Assembly: GCA_049115735.1 (NCBI GenBank)
Contig: JAGDZP010000024.1
Span: 7,781 to 71,780, forward strand
Reading direction: 5' to 3'
DNA from: CAXBNB01 sp049115735
GTDB taxonomy: Bacteria; Bacteroidota; Bacteroidia; Cytophagales; Cyclobacteriaceae
Length of the DNA stretch: 64,000 nt
Shown here: one piece after another, positions 55,500 to 64,000 of the stretch
Position numbering within the stretch: the first letter of the stretch is position 1
Layout of the letters: every line of letters starts with the position of its first letter
Translations under genes and position numbers: made by a program
The notes under the pieces: model-generated
The model's input: the letters and a program-made list of their open reading frames with translations, nothing else
Database searches by the model: none
Told to the model about the DNA's origin: nothing

Positions 55500-55936
55500 T
55501 ATGCATCCTCGGAAATAGTGAAATCTCCATCCGCATTTTCAATGTCTTGATTTTTTATATATTCCATAATCACTTCATCGGTAACGTTACCTGAACACGC
55601 TGCAAAATACCCTCGGCCCCAGAAATGTCTACCCCAAAATTGTTTCGATACCCACTTAAACTCACTCATAATCTTCCAACTGCTCTTTCCCTTGATTTGC
55701 TTGACCAAATCACTCACAGATAGATGCGGAGGTACTGAAACGAACAAGTGAACATGATCTTTCGAAACATGACCTTTTATTAGCTCAACATCCATACTCC
55801 TACATATCTGTCTTACCAAGTCTCGAATACGCTTGGCCAACTCACCAGACAACACAGGTTTACGGTACTTGGTAATCCATACCAAATGATATTTTATATC
55901 ATAAATACTATGAGAATTCTTTCGATAATTCTCCAT
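55499..55936 (-). CDS. tnpA: IS200/IS605 Y1 transposase TnpA
   Basis: A 145-residue HUH single-strand transposase. The metal-binding pair is His61-Val-His63 in 'SKDHVHLFVS', and the nucleophile is Tyr126 in 'IMEYIKNQD'. 'YHLVWITKYRKPVL' near the start and 'WGRHFWGRGYFAAC' are standard landmarks of the family. The length is complete and there are no internal lesions, so the element could still be mobile if its ends are intact. Confidence 0.95.
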   Translation of the reverse strand: MENYRKNSHSIYDIKYHLVWITKYRKPVLSGELAKRIRDLVRQICRSMDVELIKGHVSKDHVHLFVSVPPHLSVSDLVKQIKGKSSWKIMSEFKWVSKQFWGRHFWGRGYFAACSGNVTDEVIMEYIKNQDIENADGDFTISEDA

Positions 55937-56001
55937 AGTACTAATTTAGTCAAACTAAAGTCTTCGCCTAAAGGCGAGGGATTTTCTCCCATTCCCCGTA
56001 T

Positions 56002-57383
56002 GTGACATTAAACCTTCACCTGATACCACTGTTTTTGCTCGTTTGCTTCAATTGTTATTCTCAAAAGGAAGCCGACTATGAGTATACCGGAATAGAGTAC
56101 GCCCAATTAAAATCAGAGCTTACCAAATGAAGGAATACCTGGAATACAAAAAGCGTATTGTCACATGTAGTTCTAGATGAGGCAATTTCGATTGATTTCT
56201 ATCTAAAGGACAATGCAAGAGGTAAAGTGTTAAAAGAAGCTTTGATGGCAAAAAGGGGCAAAGGCGCAGAATCAATTTTGCCATTGGCTCATTCCTACAG
56301 TGGTTCATACACCGATTTATTTATATCATGGGAAAACATTAAACTCAGGGTTCAATCCTAGGCCAGTAAAAAGGACATAAGTTTTCTTATAATCCCTGAA
56401 GGAGAAAACAAACAAGGAGAGGTATTGGTTAGCCCCAAAGAAATATGGTGGGATAGAGATGGGAAAGTCGAGATTGAGGTTGATCAAATATTGTTCAAAC
56501 TACCTTCTGGGGCTATCAAACTAAATGCATTAGGAAAACCAGATGAAAATCGCGAACCATCCTCAATATACCTAAGCTTTTCTGCAGACATAGGTTTTGC
56601 ACTTTCAACCCAAGAAAACCTGTCTATTTCAGATGTCAAAGGGAAAATACAAGCCGATAAAGCCGAACATGACAAAACAAATTGAAGTATGGCGATAACA
56701 GTGAGGTTAATATTGAAATGCAAAATGTTTTAGCCTGGGATATGATTTATGACCCACAGGGTGAGCGGGAACTAACCACTAGATTATGCATTGTGAAATA
56801 CTAGGTGATATTGCCGGAGTGCTTGGGAAAGAGCAGATAAAAAAAGAATTTATGGACAGGGCAGCTAAATACAGAGAAAAACTTAATGGGCTTTGGGATG
56901 ATGAAAAAAGCATCTACTTAAATAAACGCCTAGATACTGGCGAGTTTAGCCCAAAAATTTCACCAATAAATTTTTATCCTTTGTTGGCAAACGCTCCAAG
57001 TCAAATGCAAGTTGAAGAATCGTGAATGAACACTTGTTCAATCCTAATTAGTTTTGGGGTGAATATGTTTTGCCTTCAATGGCCTTTAACGACCCAGACT
57101 ATAAAAGTAATGATTACTGGAGAGGCAGGTTTTGGGCACCTAAGAATTTTCTTGTTTATATGGGTTTAAAAATTGCAACCTTCCGAAAGCCGAGAAAGCT
57201 TTAATTGCAAAATCCAAAGATCTATTGCTTAACCAATGGTCAAATGATGGATATGTATGTGAAAACTATAATTCCCAAACGGGAGAATGTGATGATGTCA
57301 ATAGGTGCGATTTATTCCATCACTGGGGAGGTCTGTTGGACTTTATTTCACTAATTGAAGATGGCTACCTTTCTAATTTTTGA
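56002..57383 (+). pseudogene. Heavily decayed MGH1-like (GH63-type) glycosidase
   Basis: A GTG at 56002 opens a signal peptide ('LIPLFLLVCFNCYSQ'). The same frame has a TGA at 56128-56130 just before 'NTWNTKSVLSHVVLDEAI', a hallmark of MGH1-like enzymes, and a TAG at 56359-56361. Near 56685 the sense shifts to 'KYGDNSEVNIEMQNVLAWDM'. About 250 codons of the catalytic centre are then missing. The sense resumes at 56786 with 'CEILGDIAGVLGKEQIKK' and 'SPKISPINFYPLLANAPSQ'. After more lesions near 57025-57060 come 'NDYWRGRFWAPKNFLVYMGL' and 'RCDLFHHWGGLL', ending at 57383. At least two stops, several frameshifts and a large deletion make function impossible. The IS200-type element lies directly upstream. 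Confidence 0.87.
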
Positions 57384-57553
57384 TGGAGTTAAAAACAAAT
57401 GCTTTGATGAACTCATTGGAACAATGTATATCAATTGTTCCAAATTTGAGACGCAGCATTATGGAAAGTGTAGGGAATATGCACTGTATTACCTACATTC
57501 CCATGAACCTGAACCCGATTCTTAAATTTCCCACAGAAATTATTCATGTTCTT

Positions 57554-58438
57554 CTAAGAAACCGACAACCTTATTTTTCTGAACTTAGCCGGAGAACTCC
57601 CCATTACTTTTGTAAATATCCGAGAAAAATAAAACGAGTCATCATAGCCTAGTTTGAGTGCAATTTCACTGACTTTCAAATCTGTAAATTCTAGCAGGTG
57701 ACATGCCTTTTGCACTTTAAGAAAAATGGTAAATGTCAATGGCGATTGTCCGGTCTTTTTCTTAAACAATAAACTGAAATGTGATTCCGAAAACCCGGCT
57801 ATCGATGCTAATTCTTGGGCAGTTAAGGGCTTATCCAGATTTTCTTTTATGTACTCGATGCATTTGTCTATTGTGTTGTTGTTGCTAAGGTCTTTTTTAG
57901 ACTTATACTGTTTGTAATATTTCAAAGAGCCTAGTAGATGCCATAAACAGATATTTGCATATTCCAGATTTTCAAAGGAATAGCCAGAAGAAAGGTTTTG
58001 ATATATTTCATCAAAAAGTAATATCCTATCGGTAAACCTATCTGCTGCCTCCGAACCAATTTTTAATGATTTGATTTCTGTTTTGACAAATAGGTGAGAT
58101 TTTTCACCTGAAAAGTGCAGCCAATAGATTGTCCAGGGATTTTCATGTGAAGAACCATACTCGTGGGGAGTGTTTCTTGGGATAATAATGTACTGATCCT
58201 TCTTTACTTCTAATTTCACATTTCTAATCTTAATCCACCCTTGTCCTTCTGTGCAATAGATCAAGATGTTTTGTTCACTTCCATGTTGACGCTTCCGTTG
58301 GTGAAACCTGGCATTTGGGTAGTACCCAATGTCGGTGACATATAAAAGCTTATTTAATGGCCTTTTGTCCAGCTTGTTGACGATTATTTCTGGTAAGACT
58401 ATAGATTTCTCTCCCTTAAAGCCTTCTTTCTTTTTCAT
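57554..58438 (-). CDS. AraC-family transcriptional regulator with cupin sensor
   Basis: A 294-residue regulator. The N-terminal cupin (about 40-120: 'YPNARFHQRKRQHGSEQN', 'YIIIPRNTPHEYGSSHE') is the sugar-sensing type found in AraC regulators of carbohydrate genes. The double helix-turn-helix is at about 195-290 ('LTAQELASIAGFSESHFSLL', 'ALKLGYDDSFYFSRIFTKVM'). It is divergent from the sugar-porter gene, with 208 bases between, and is its likely regulator. It converges on the decayed glycosidase, whose loss may have left it with a reduced set of targets. Confidence 0.92.
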   Translation of the reverse strand: MKKKEGFKGEKSIVLPEIIVNKLDKRPLNKLLYVTDIGYYPNARFHQRKRQHGSEQNILIYCTEGQGWIKIRNVKLEVKKDQYIIIPRNTPHEYGSSHENPWTIYWLHFSGEKSHLFVKTEIKSLKIGSEAADRFTDRILLFDEIYQNLSSGYSFENLEYANICLWHLLGSLKYYKQYKSKKDLSNNNTIDKCIEYIKENLDKPLTAQELASIAGFSESHFSLLFKKKTGQSPLTFTIFLKVQKACHLLEFTDLKVSEIALKLGYDDSFYFSRIFTKVMGSSPAKFRKIRLSVS

Positions 58439-58646
58439 TTGCTAAGCCGTTGTGAGTGTAAATATAAGAGAATAGTCCATATTTAAAATAATTATCCATT
58501 GTGATATCCTTGTTCTGAGCATAGTTTTGTGAAATGGAGGTAGACTGAGGTGAGAGGGAAAAGCTCAATTGTAAAGTTCGTTTTATTGTCAACATATTGA
58601 AACGGTAAAACAGTATGAGCTACTAACAACCAAGTGGAAATTCACT

Positions 58647-60038
58647 ATGCATGAAAGTCGTAAAGGCCATTACGTACTGGCCATATCTCTAATTTCAGCC
58701 CTCGGAGGTTTTCTTTTTGGGTATGACTGGGTAGTCATTGGTGGAGCCAAGCCCTTCTACGAACAATACTTCCGGATTGCGGAAATTCCGCATTTGCAAG
58801 GGTGGGCAGTAAGTTGCGCACTTATTGGCTGTATTTTAGGGACGCTGGTGTCGGGCGCATTGAGTGATAAATATGGGAGGAAAAGATTTCTGATTCTTTC
58901 TGCCATATTGTTTCTGATTTCAGCTATCGGAACAGGTGGGGCAAACACTTTCTCACCGTTTGTACTATACCGAATACTGGGGGGGATAGGAATTGGGTTG
59001 GCTTCCAACTTATCACCTATGTATATAGCTGAAATTAGTCCGGCCAACGTCCGTGGTAAATTTGTTTCCATCAACCAACTGACCATTGTGATTGGTATAC
59101 TAATGGCTCAGGTTGCCAATTGGATGATAGCTGATGAAGTCGTTAGTGGATCAACTCCACAAGATTTGTTGAACTCCTGGAATGGACAAACTGGTTGGAG
59201 ATGGATGTTTTGGGCAGAGATCATTCCGGCAGCCATGTTTTTTGGAATGATGTGGCTTGTACCAGAAAGCCCCAGGTGGCTGGCAAAGAAGCATAAACAT
59301 AATAAAGTAAAGGATGTATTGACTAAAGTCGGAGGAGAACGGTATGCAGCTACTGCCATTGTAGAAATTGAGGACTCACTTAAAAGTGAAGATGACAAGG
59401 TAAACCTTTCTATTTTGTTTCAACCTCAAATCATTGGTGTTGTGGTGGTCGGGATTGTGTTGGCAGCTTTTCAACAATGGTGTGGTATCAATGTGATTTT
59501 TATGTATGCAGAAGAAATATTTGCTGCGGCGGGCTACAATGTATCTGACATGCTTTTTAATGTCATCATCATAGGAAGTGTCAACTTGATTTTTACTTTG
59601 CTTGCCATGTTCACAGTTGATAAAATAGGTAGAAAGAAACTCATGCTAATAGGTTCAGCTGGATTGGCGATTATCTACTCGATCTTGGGGTCATTTTACT
59701 ATTTAGGTTTTCAGGGTTGGCCGTTGCTAGTTTTGGTTGTCATGGCAATAGCCTGTTATGCTTCTACATTGGCTCCCATCACATGGGTGGTACTATCCGA
59801 AATATTTCCAAACAGGATCCGGGGAGTTGCTATGGCAGTAGCTACTTTCTCTCTTTGGGTAGCGAGTACTTTGCTTACATATCTTTTTCCAATAGTCAAT
59901 AACATTATCAATGCCTCTGGTAGCTTTTGGCTGTTCGCCTTGTTGTGCCTTGGGGGCTATTTTTTCATTAAAGCCAAACTGGTAGAAACCAAAGGGAAAT
60001 CTTTAGAGCAGATAGAGGTAGAGTTGACATCTAAATAA
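58647..60038 (+). CDS. MFS sugar porter (proton symporter type)
   Basis: A 463-residue inner membrane protein with 12 predicted helices. Sugar-porter signatures are present: 'GGFLFGYDWVVIGG' in helix 1, 'SDKYGRKRFL' between helices 2 and 3, 'RILGGIGIGLASNLSPMYIA', 'VPESPRWLAKK' before the central loop, 'FQQWCGINVIFMYA' in helix 7 and 'DKIGRKKLM'. It should import a monosaccharide with protons, as XylE and related carriers do. It starts 33 bases before the DUF5107 gene and is probably in one operon with it under the divergent AraC regulator. Confidence 0.94.
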   Translation: MHESRKGHYVLAISLISALGGFLFGYDWVVIGGAKPFYEQYFRIAEIPHLQGWAVSCALIGCILGTLVSGALSDKYGRKRFLILSAILFLISAIGTGGANTFSPFVLYRILGGIGIGLASNLSPMYIAEISPANVRGKFVSINQLTIVIGILMAQVANWMIADEVVSGSTPQDLLNSWNGQTGWRWMFWAEIIPAAMFFGMMWLVPESPRWLAKKHKHNKVKDVLTKVGGERYAATAIVEIEDSLKSEDDKVNLSILFQPQIIGVVVVGIVLAAFQQWCGINVIFMYAEEIFAAAGYNVSDMLFNVIIIGSVNLIFTLLAMFTVDKIGRKKLMLIGSAGLAIIYSILGSFYYLGFQGWPLLVLVVMAIACYASTLAPITWVVLSEIFPNRIRGVAMAVATFSLWVASTLLTYLFPIVNNIINASGSFWLFALLCLGGYFFIKAKLVETKGKSLEQIEVELTSK

Positions 60039-60070
60039 CCGATCAGAAACACTATTTAATTTTTTTTGAA

Positions 60071-63000
60071 ATGGAAGTAAAAGCCTGGAAGGAACTTGTG
60101 GTAATACCCACCTACGAAATAGGTGAACCAGAAAAGAACCCTATTTTTATAGAAAAAAGAGTGTACCAAGGTAGCAGCGGGTCTGTATATCCACATCCGG
60201 TAATAGAAAAAATTTCTGATGAAAAGGTAGATAAGGAATGGCAAGCTGTTTTCCTTGAAAATGAATACATAAAAGTGATGGTTCTTCCGGAGTTGGGCGG
60301 AAGGATACAAATGGCTTACGACAAACTAAAGGAGCGTCATTTTGTGTACTATAATCACGTTATTAAACCTGCTCTGGTAGGATTGACTGGCCCCTGGATA
60401 TCCGGAGGAATTGAGTTCAATTGGCCGCAACACCACAGGCCGAGTACTTACGATCCTGTCGATTTCATGATCGAAGAAAATGAGGACGGCAGCAAAACCG
60501 TTTGGTGCAGTGAACTTGAGAGAATGTTTCGAACCAAGGGGATGGCAGGCTTTACCCTACACCCTGGTAAAGCTTATTTGGAGATCAAAGCGAAGTTATA
60601 TAACCGCACATCACAGCCTCAGACATGTTTATGGTGGGCCAATCCTGCCGTTAAGGTAAATGACCATTATCAATCAGTTTTTCCGCCAGATGTAAATGCC
60701 GTTTTCGATCATGGAAAAAGAGATGTCTCAGAATTCCCTATAGCCAAAGGAGAATATTATAAGATGGATTATTCACCAGGCACTGACATATCTAGATATA
60801 AAAACATTCCCGTACCAACTTCATACATGGCGATCCAGTCAGAATACAATTTTGTTGGGGGGTATGAAAATGACAGTAAGGGAGGTTTGCTGCATGTGGC
60901 CAATCACCATGTATCTCCTGGAAAGAAACAGTGGACATGGGGAAATGGAGAGTTTGGCAAGGCTTGGGATAGAAATCTTACCGACGAAGATGGGCCATAT
61001 ATAGAACTTATGTGTGGCGTATATACGGACAATCAACCCGATTTTTCTTGGTTGATGCCTTATGAGGAAAAAACCTTTTCACAATACTTCATGCCTTATC
61101 GGGATGTGGGTGTGGTGAAAAATGCCACCAAAAATGCTATGTTAAATGTTGATTTAGTTGATGGTTTAGTCTCTGTCAAGGTTTATGCAACTTCATCTTA
61201 TCCCAATGCTCAAATTATGGTTAAAAACGGTGCGAAGGTGCTTTTCGGTGATCAATACGATTTACATCCTGGAACGAGCTATGACAAGCAACTGAAAATT
61301 GAGCCGTCAATCGAATTGCATGAAATAGAGTTTATCATTACAGATAATGCTGGTCAATTGTTAGTGGATTGGCAGGCTGAGAGGCCGGTTGACCGTCCAA
61401 TTCCCGAACCGGCCAAAGCGGCCAAAGAACCTCAGGAAATACAGAGTAACGAACAGCTTTTTCTTACTGGTCTTCACCTTGAGCAGTACCGACATGCAAC
61501 GTTTGATCCAACGAGCTATTATCGAGAGGCATTGGATCGTGACCCTAAGGATGTTCGTAACAACAATGCCATAGGACTATGGTTGCTTAGAAAGGGTCAG
61601 TTTAAAAAGGCTAAAGGTCACTTTCAAAAAGCAGTTGAAACACTCACACAACGAAATCCTAACCCCTATGATGGGGAAGCCTATTTCAATCTGGGCCAAG
61701 TTTGTCGACTTTTAGGTCAGGACAAAGAAGCCTATGATGCTTTTTATAAGTCCGTATGGAATGATGCATGGATGGCCTCAGGATATTTTCAAATTGCACT
61801 ACTTGATTGTAAACGCAGAGATTGGGATTTGGCTCTAGAAAACATTGATAAGGCACTTGTGCGACATTGGCATAACCACAAGGCACTGCATGTCAAAGCA
61901 GTAATACTTAGGAAGTCAGGAGAAAAAAGCAAGGCTCAAAAACTTATTGATGAGTCCCTCGAACTGGATGGATTTAACTTCGGTATTCTGTATGAGAAAT
62001 ACCTTCAGGGCTCTGATCAATCCGTACTTGAGGAATTGATGAGCCTTCTAAGGGGGAATATTCATAACTATATCGAATATGCTTTGGATTATGCATGGGC
62101 AGGACAGTACAATGAAGCCTTGGCTTTGCTTGAATTAGGTATCTCTTGTCAGAAGTCTGTTTATCCTCTTGCCTACTATTACCGTGGATGGATTCATGAC
62201 CTAAGAGAAGATTCTGAAGCAGCTTTATTAGAAATAAAAAAAGCCGAAGAGTGTCTTCCGGACTTCTGTTTTCCCAATCAGTTGGAAGCTGTATTGGCCC
62301 TACAAGGTGCCATCAGGATAAGTCCTAAATCTGATAAGGCATCCTACTATCTGGGTAACTTTTGGTATGCAGCACGTCAAGTGGAAAATGCAGTAGAATG
62401 TTGGGAGGCTTCAGTTGGGATAAATGACCAATTTCCTACATGCCTTAGGAATTTGGCTTTGGCTTACTATAATAAGTTGGGCAAAAAAAATGAAGCAAAG
62501 GACTTACTAGAAAAAGCCTTCGCTTTGGATACCTCAGATTCAAGGGTATTGATGGAACTGGATCAGTTGTACAAAAAAATGAATTTCAGTTATGCTTATC
62601 GAATTGATTTTCTAAAGAAATATGACGAGCAGATGGTTAAGAGGGATGATACTTTTTTAGAGTATATCACCCTACACAATCTAACGGGTCAATGCGAAAA
62701 GGCGGGCGAAATGATTTCCAGTCGCGTTTTTCACCCATGGGAAGGAGGGGAAGGAAAGGTGACCGGTCAGTACATTTTCAGTATGCTGGAATTGGCCAAA
62801 AAGGCTCTGGAAAATTCTGATTTTGAAACGGCGGTAGATTACCTTGAGAGGTCAAAAGTATTTCCACAGAATCTAGGAGAAGGCAAGCTGTATGGCACGC
62901 AGGAAAACGATATAGACTATTGGCTAGGTTGTGCATACGAAAGGCTTGGCATGAACGAGAAAGCACGAGAATATTGGAACCTCGCATCTACTGGAATGTC

Positions 63001-63403
63001 GGAACCTACCGTGGCTTGGTTTTATAATGATCAGCAACCTGATAAAATTTTCTTTCAGGGCTTGTCTTTGCTAAAATTGGGTAAAAAGGAAGAAGCCAAT
63101 AGCCGGTTCGATAAGCTGGTTGGCTATGGTAAAAAACACCTCACTGACGAGGTAAAGGTTGATTACTTCGCAGTGTCTATGCCAGATCTTCTTATTTGGG
63201 AAGAAGACTTGCATACAAGAAATGAAATACATTGTCGGTACCTTATCGGCCTTGGTTACCTTGGTCTTGGAGATTTAAGAACAGCAAGGGAAGAGCTGAA
63301 TAGAGTAATTGAACTGGACAACTGTCATGATGGAGTCATCTCTGCTTTGGGGCTACTGGATTCACCAGAGTCATTCGTTGGGGGTTATAAAACAATTTCA
63401 TAA
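60071..63403 (+). CDS. DUF5107-TPR protein, cytoplasmic
   Basis: A 1110-residue protein without signal peptide. Residues of about 20-340 form the DUF5107 domain, a mutarotase-like beta-sandwich ('FLENEYIKVMVLPELGGRIQ', 'GGIEFNWPQHHRPSTYDP', 'ALVGLTGPW'). A second beta stretch reaches about 440, then TPR repeats run to the end ('GEAYFNLGQVCRLLGQDKEA', 'ASYYLGNFWYAARQVENAVE'). DUF5107 proteins sit beside sugar transporters in many bacteria, but I know of no settled reaction. The domain's similarity to glycan-binding sandwiches suggests sugar or glycoside handling in the cytoplasm. It follows the MFS porter by 33 bases. No damage is visible. Confidence 0.85.
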   Translation: MEVKAWKELVVIPTYEIGEPEKNPIFIEKRVYQGSSGSVYPHPVIEKISDEKVDKEWQAVFLENEYIKVMVLPELGGRIQMAYDKLKERHFVYYNHVIKPALVGLTGPWISGGIEFNWPQHHRPSTYDPVDFMIEENEDGSKTVWCSELERMFRTKGMAGFTLHPGKAYLEIKAKLYNRTSQPQTCLWWANPAVKVNDHYQSVFPPDVNAVFDHGKRDVSEFPIAKGEYYKMDYSPGTDISRYKNIPVPTSYMAIQSEYNFVGGYENDSKGGLLHVANHHVSPGKKQWTWGNGEFGKAWDRNLTDEDGPYIELMCGVYTDNQPDFSWLMPYEEKTFSQYFMPYRDVGVVKNATKNAMLNVDLVDGLVSVKVYATSSYPNAQIMVKNGAKVLFGDQYDLHPGTSYDKQLKIEPSIELHEIEFIITDNAGQLLVDWQAERPVDRPIPEPAKAAKEPQEIQSNEQLFLTGLHLEQYRHATFDPTSYYREALDRDPKDVRNNNAIGLWLLRKGQFKKAKGHFQKAVETLTQRNPNPYDGEAYFNLGQVCRLLGQDKEAYDAFYKSVWNDAWMASGYFQIALLDCKRRDWDLALENIDKALVRHWHNHKALHVKAVILRKSGEKSKAQKLIDESLELDGFNFGILYEKYLQGSDQSVLEELMSLLRGNIHNYIEYALDYAWAGQYNEALALLELGISCQKSVYPLAYYYRGWIHDLREDSEAALLEIKKAEECLPDFCFPNQLEAVLALQGAIRISPKSDKASYYLGNFWYAARQVENAVECWEASVGINDQFPTCLRNLALAYYNKLGKKNEAKDLLEKAFALDTSDSRVLMELDQLYKKMNFSYAYRIDFLKKYDEQMVKRDDTFLEYITLHNLTGQCEKAGEMISSRVFHPWEGGEGKVTGQYIFSMLELAKKALENSDFETAVDYLERSKVFPQNLGEGKLYGTQENDIDYWLGCAYERLGMNEKAREYWNLASTGMSEPTVAWFYNDQQPDKIFFQGLSLLKLGKKEEANSRFDKLVGYGKKHLTDEVKVDYFAVSMPDLLIWEEDLHTRNEIHCRYLIGLGYLGLGDLRTAREELNRVIELDNCHDGVISALGLLDSPESFVGGYKTIS

Positions 63404-63802
63404 TGGTTATCACAGAATTTGGTGATGCTATGTTATTCAATAATTTATCATGAGTAAAAGTGAGGGCTTGCTATTGGGTAGTTACAAAAACTGATGCCAA
63501 TTGGCTCTGAAAACATTGCAGCCAAGAATTAGCTTTTGAATAAGTCATCCCATTCATCGCCATATAGTTCATTTCCATACAGTTCGCTAAAATGCAGAGT
63601 AGGGTCATTGACAGATACATTTGATGTGTTTTCATAAATTTGAGTAATCAAATTCAAGACATATAAATTTAATGAATATCAGTGATCCCACAATTATTAT
63701 GGCAAGATCAATACTTGGTTAAAATAGATTCATTTAACCGTTCAATAGACTCAGAGGGATATATAGTGAATTAACCTGATAGGTCTATGAGAAAAGGCAT
63801 CA
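63404..63802 (+). other. Intergenic region with a possible minus-strand gene remnant
   Basis: After the DUF5107 gene no plus-strand gene is seen. On the minus strand a start-less open frame of about 48 codons ends at 63529 with 'LHFSELYGNELYGDEWDD' followed by 'LFKS' and a stop. The acidic, repeated 'ELYG' end looks protein-like, but the parent is unknown. The tRNA-Asp terminator begins at 63803. Confidence 0.35.
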
Positions 63803-63836
63803 AAAAAGCCTCTCAGATTTCTCTAAGAGGCTTTTT
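63803..63836 (-). terminator. Intrinsic terminator of the tRNA-Asp gene
   Basis: AAAAAGCCTCT (63803-63813) and AGAGGCTTTTT (63826-63836) form an 11-bp hairpin with a 12-base loop. Read on the minus strand it directly follows the tRNA and ends in T-rich DNA. The A and T arms make it potentially bidirectional. Confidence 0.85.
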
Positions 63837-63912
63837 GGCGGAACGGACGGGACTCGAACCCGCGACCTCCTGCGTGACAGGCAGGCACTCTAACCAACTG
63901 AACTACCACACC
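63836..63912 (-). tRNA. trnD: tRNA-Asp (anticodon GTC)
   Basis: The cloverleaf reads from 63912 to 63836, with the CCA end encoded. The anticodon loop CTGTCAC gives GTC, which reads aspartate codons. The D-arm has TAGTTCAGTTGGTTAGAG and the T-arm GCGGG-TTCGAGT-CCCGT. The acceptor stem pairs GGTGTGG with CCGTTCC: four Watson-Crick pairs, two G-U pairs and a U-U mismatch at positions 3 and 70. The discriminator is G, as expected for tRNA-Asp. The weak acceptor stem is unusual. Confidence 0.93.
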
Positions 63913-64000
63913 GTGCTTTCAATTGCGTTGCAAAACTATACCCTTAATAATTCAAATACAATACTACCATTACAATTATTTGAAGTTTAAATCTCCGAGC

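Larger units (their letters stand above)
55444..55977 (-). mobile_element. IS200/IS605-family insertion sequence, transposase-only
   Basis: The element is bounded here by its subterminal hairpins, since true ends cannot be fixed by eye. One is CCACC/GGTGG (55444-55448 with 55459-55463). The other is TCGCC-taaa-GGCGA (55964-55977). Between them is one Y1 transposase gene and no TnpB. Such elements move as single strands and make no target duplication. It sits between an intact sulfatase and the start of a decayed glycosidase gene. Confidence 0.82.

Noticed and set aside
63787..63990. Plus-strand open frame of 67 codons at the right edge
   Set aside because: It runs antisense through the tRNA-Asp gene and its terminator. 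Its sequence ('TGLEPATSCVTGRHSNQLN') is the well-known false translation of a tRNA-Asp complement.
1..64000. CRISPR array or defence system
   Set aside because: No series of spaced direct repeats, no Cas, restriction or toxin-antitoxin genes were found. The only short tandem repeat is inside the IS200-type element.

Overview
The window reads as a chromosomal accessory region of a marine, polysaccharide-degrading member of the Bacteroidota, probably a Cytophagales-type organism. This rests on gene families, not on any phylogeny. The markers are a SusC/SusD pair fed by an ECF sigma factor and FecR, many Sec, lipoprotein and Tat exported enzymes, AT-rich DNA, TAnnTTTG-type -7 promoter elements and almost no Shine-Dalgarno sequences. 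Six sulfatase genes and a wide set of glycosidases point to a sulfated polysaccharide, probably algal, as substrate. The exact glycan cannot be named from sequence alone.

Layout. 1-6965: tail of a GH3 beta-glycosidase, a sulfatase, two broken glycosidase genes and an intact GH67/GH115-like glycosidase. 7481-14290: sigma factor, FecR, STN-type SusC and SusD, the regulated uptake core. 14474-28006: sulfatase, DUF5703 (alpha/alpha)6 protein, sulfatase with a damaged active-site motif, SGNH esterase, a decayed stretch, sulfatase, GH2 enzyme and a second (alpha/alpha)6 glycosidase, several joined by ATGA overlaps. 28087-31989: Tat-exported Gfo/Idh/MocA oxidoreductase, DUF1080 (3-keto-glycoside hydrolase family) protein and a sulfatase, a plausible oxidative glycoside-cleavage set. 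32036-39147: a DUF1080 relic and a planctomycete-type trio (DUF1549/DUF1553 cytochrome c protein, Tat-exported DUF1501 protein, DUF6797/cytochrome c protein). 39211-42968: zinc dehydrogenase and a TRAP transporter whose two membrane subunits are pseudogenes.

43451-53807 is a different functional block: a DHDPS/NAL-family aldolase, a Na+-coupled amino acid transporter, a DPP-IV-like peptidase, an M24 Xaa-Pro peptidase, a truncated amidohydrolase, an AraC regulator and L-serine dehydratase. It also holds a relic copy of the serine dehydratase 3' end. Together these suggest catabolism of proline-containing peptides and amino acids. 53936-63403 returns to carbohydrate genes: a sulfatase, an IS200/IS605-type element, a heavily decayed MGH1-like glycosidase, an AraC regulator, a sugar-porter MFS protein and a large cytoplasmic DUF5107-TPR protein. 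A tRNA-Asp and its terminator lie at the right edge.

The most striking feature of the window as a whole is gene decay. At least seven genes are broken or reduced to relics: the GH115-like gene, the DUF4038 enzyme, a DUF1080 copy, dctQ, dctM, an sdaA copy and the MGH1-like glycosidase. The amidohydrolase is cut short and one sulfatase has lost the arginine of its maturation motif. The neighbours remain intact, so sugar-acid uptake and part of the glycosidase set seem to have been lost recently. The best candidate for under-described biology is the oxidative unit at 28087-39147.
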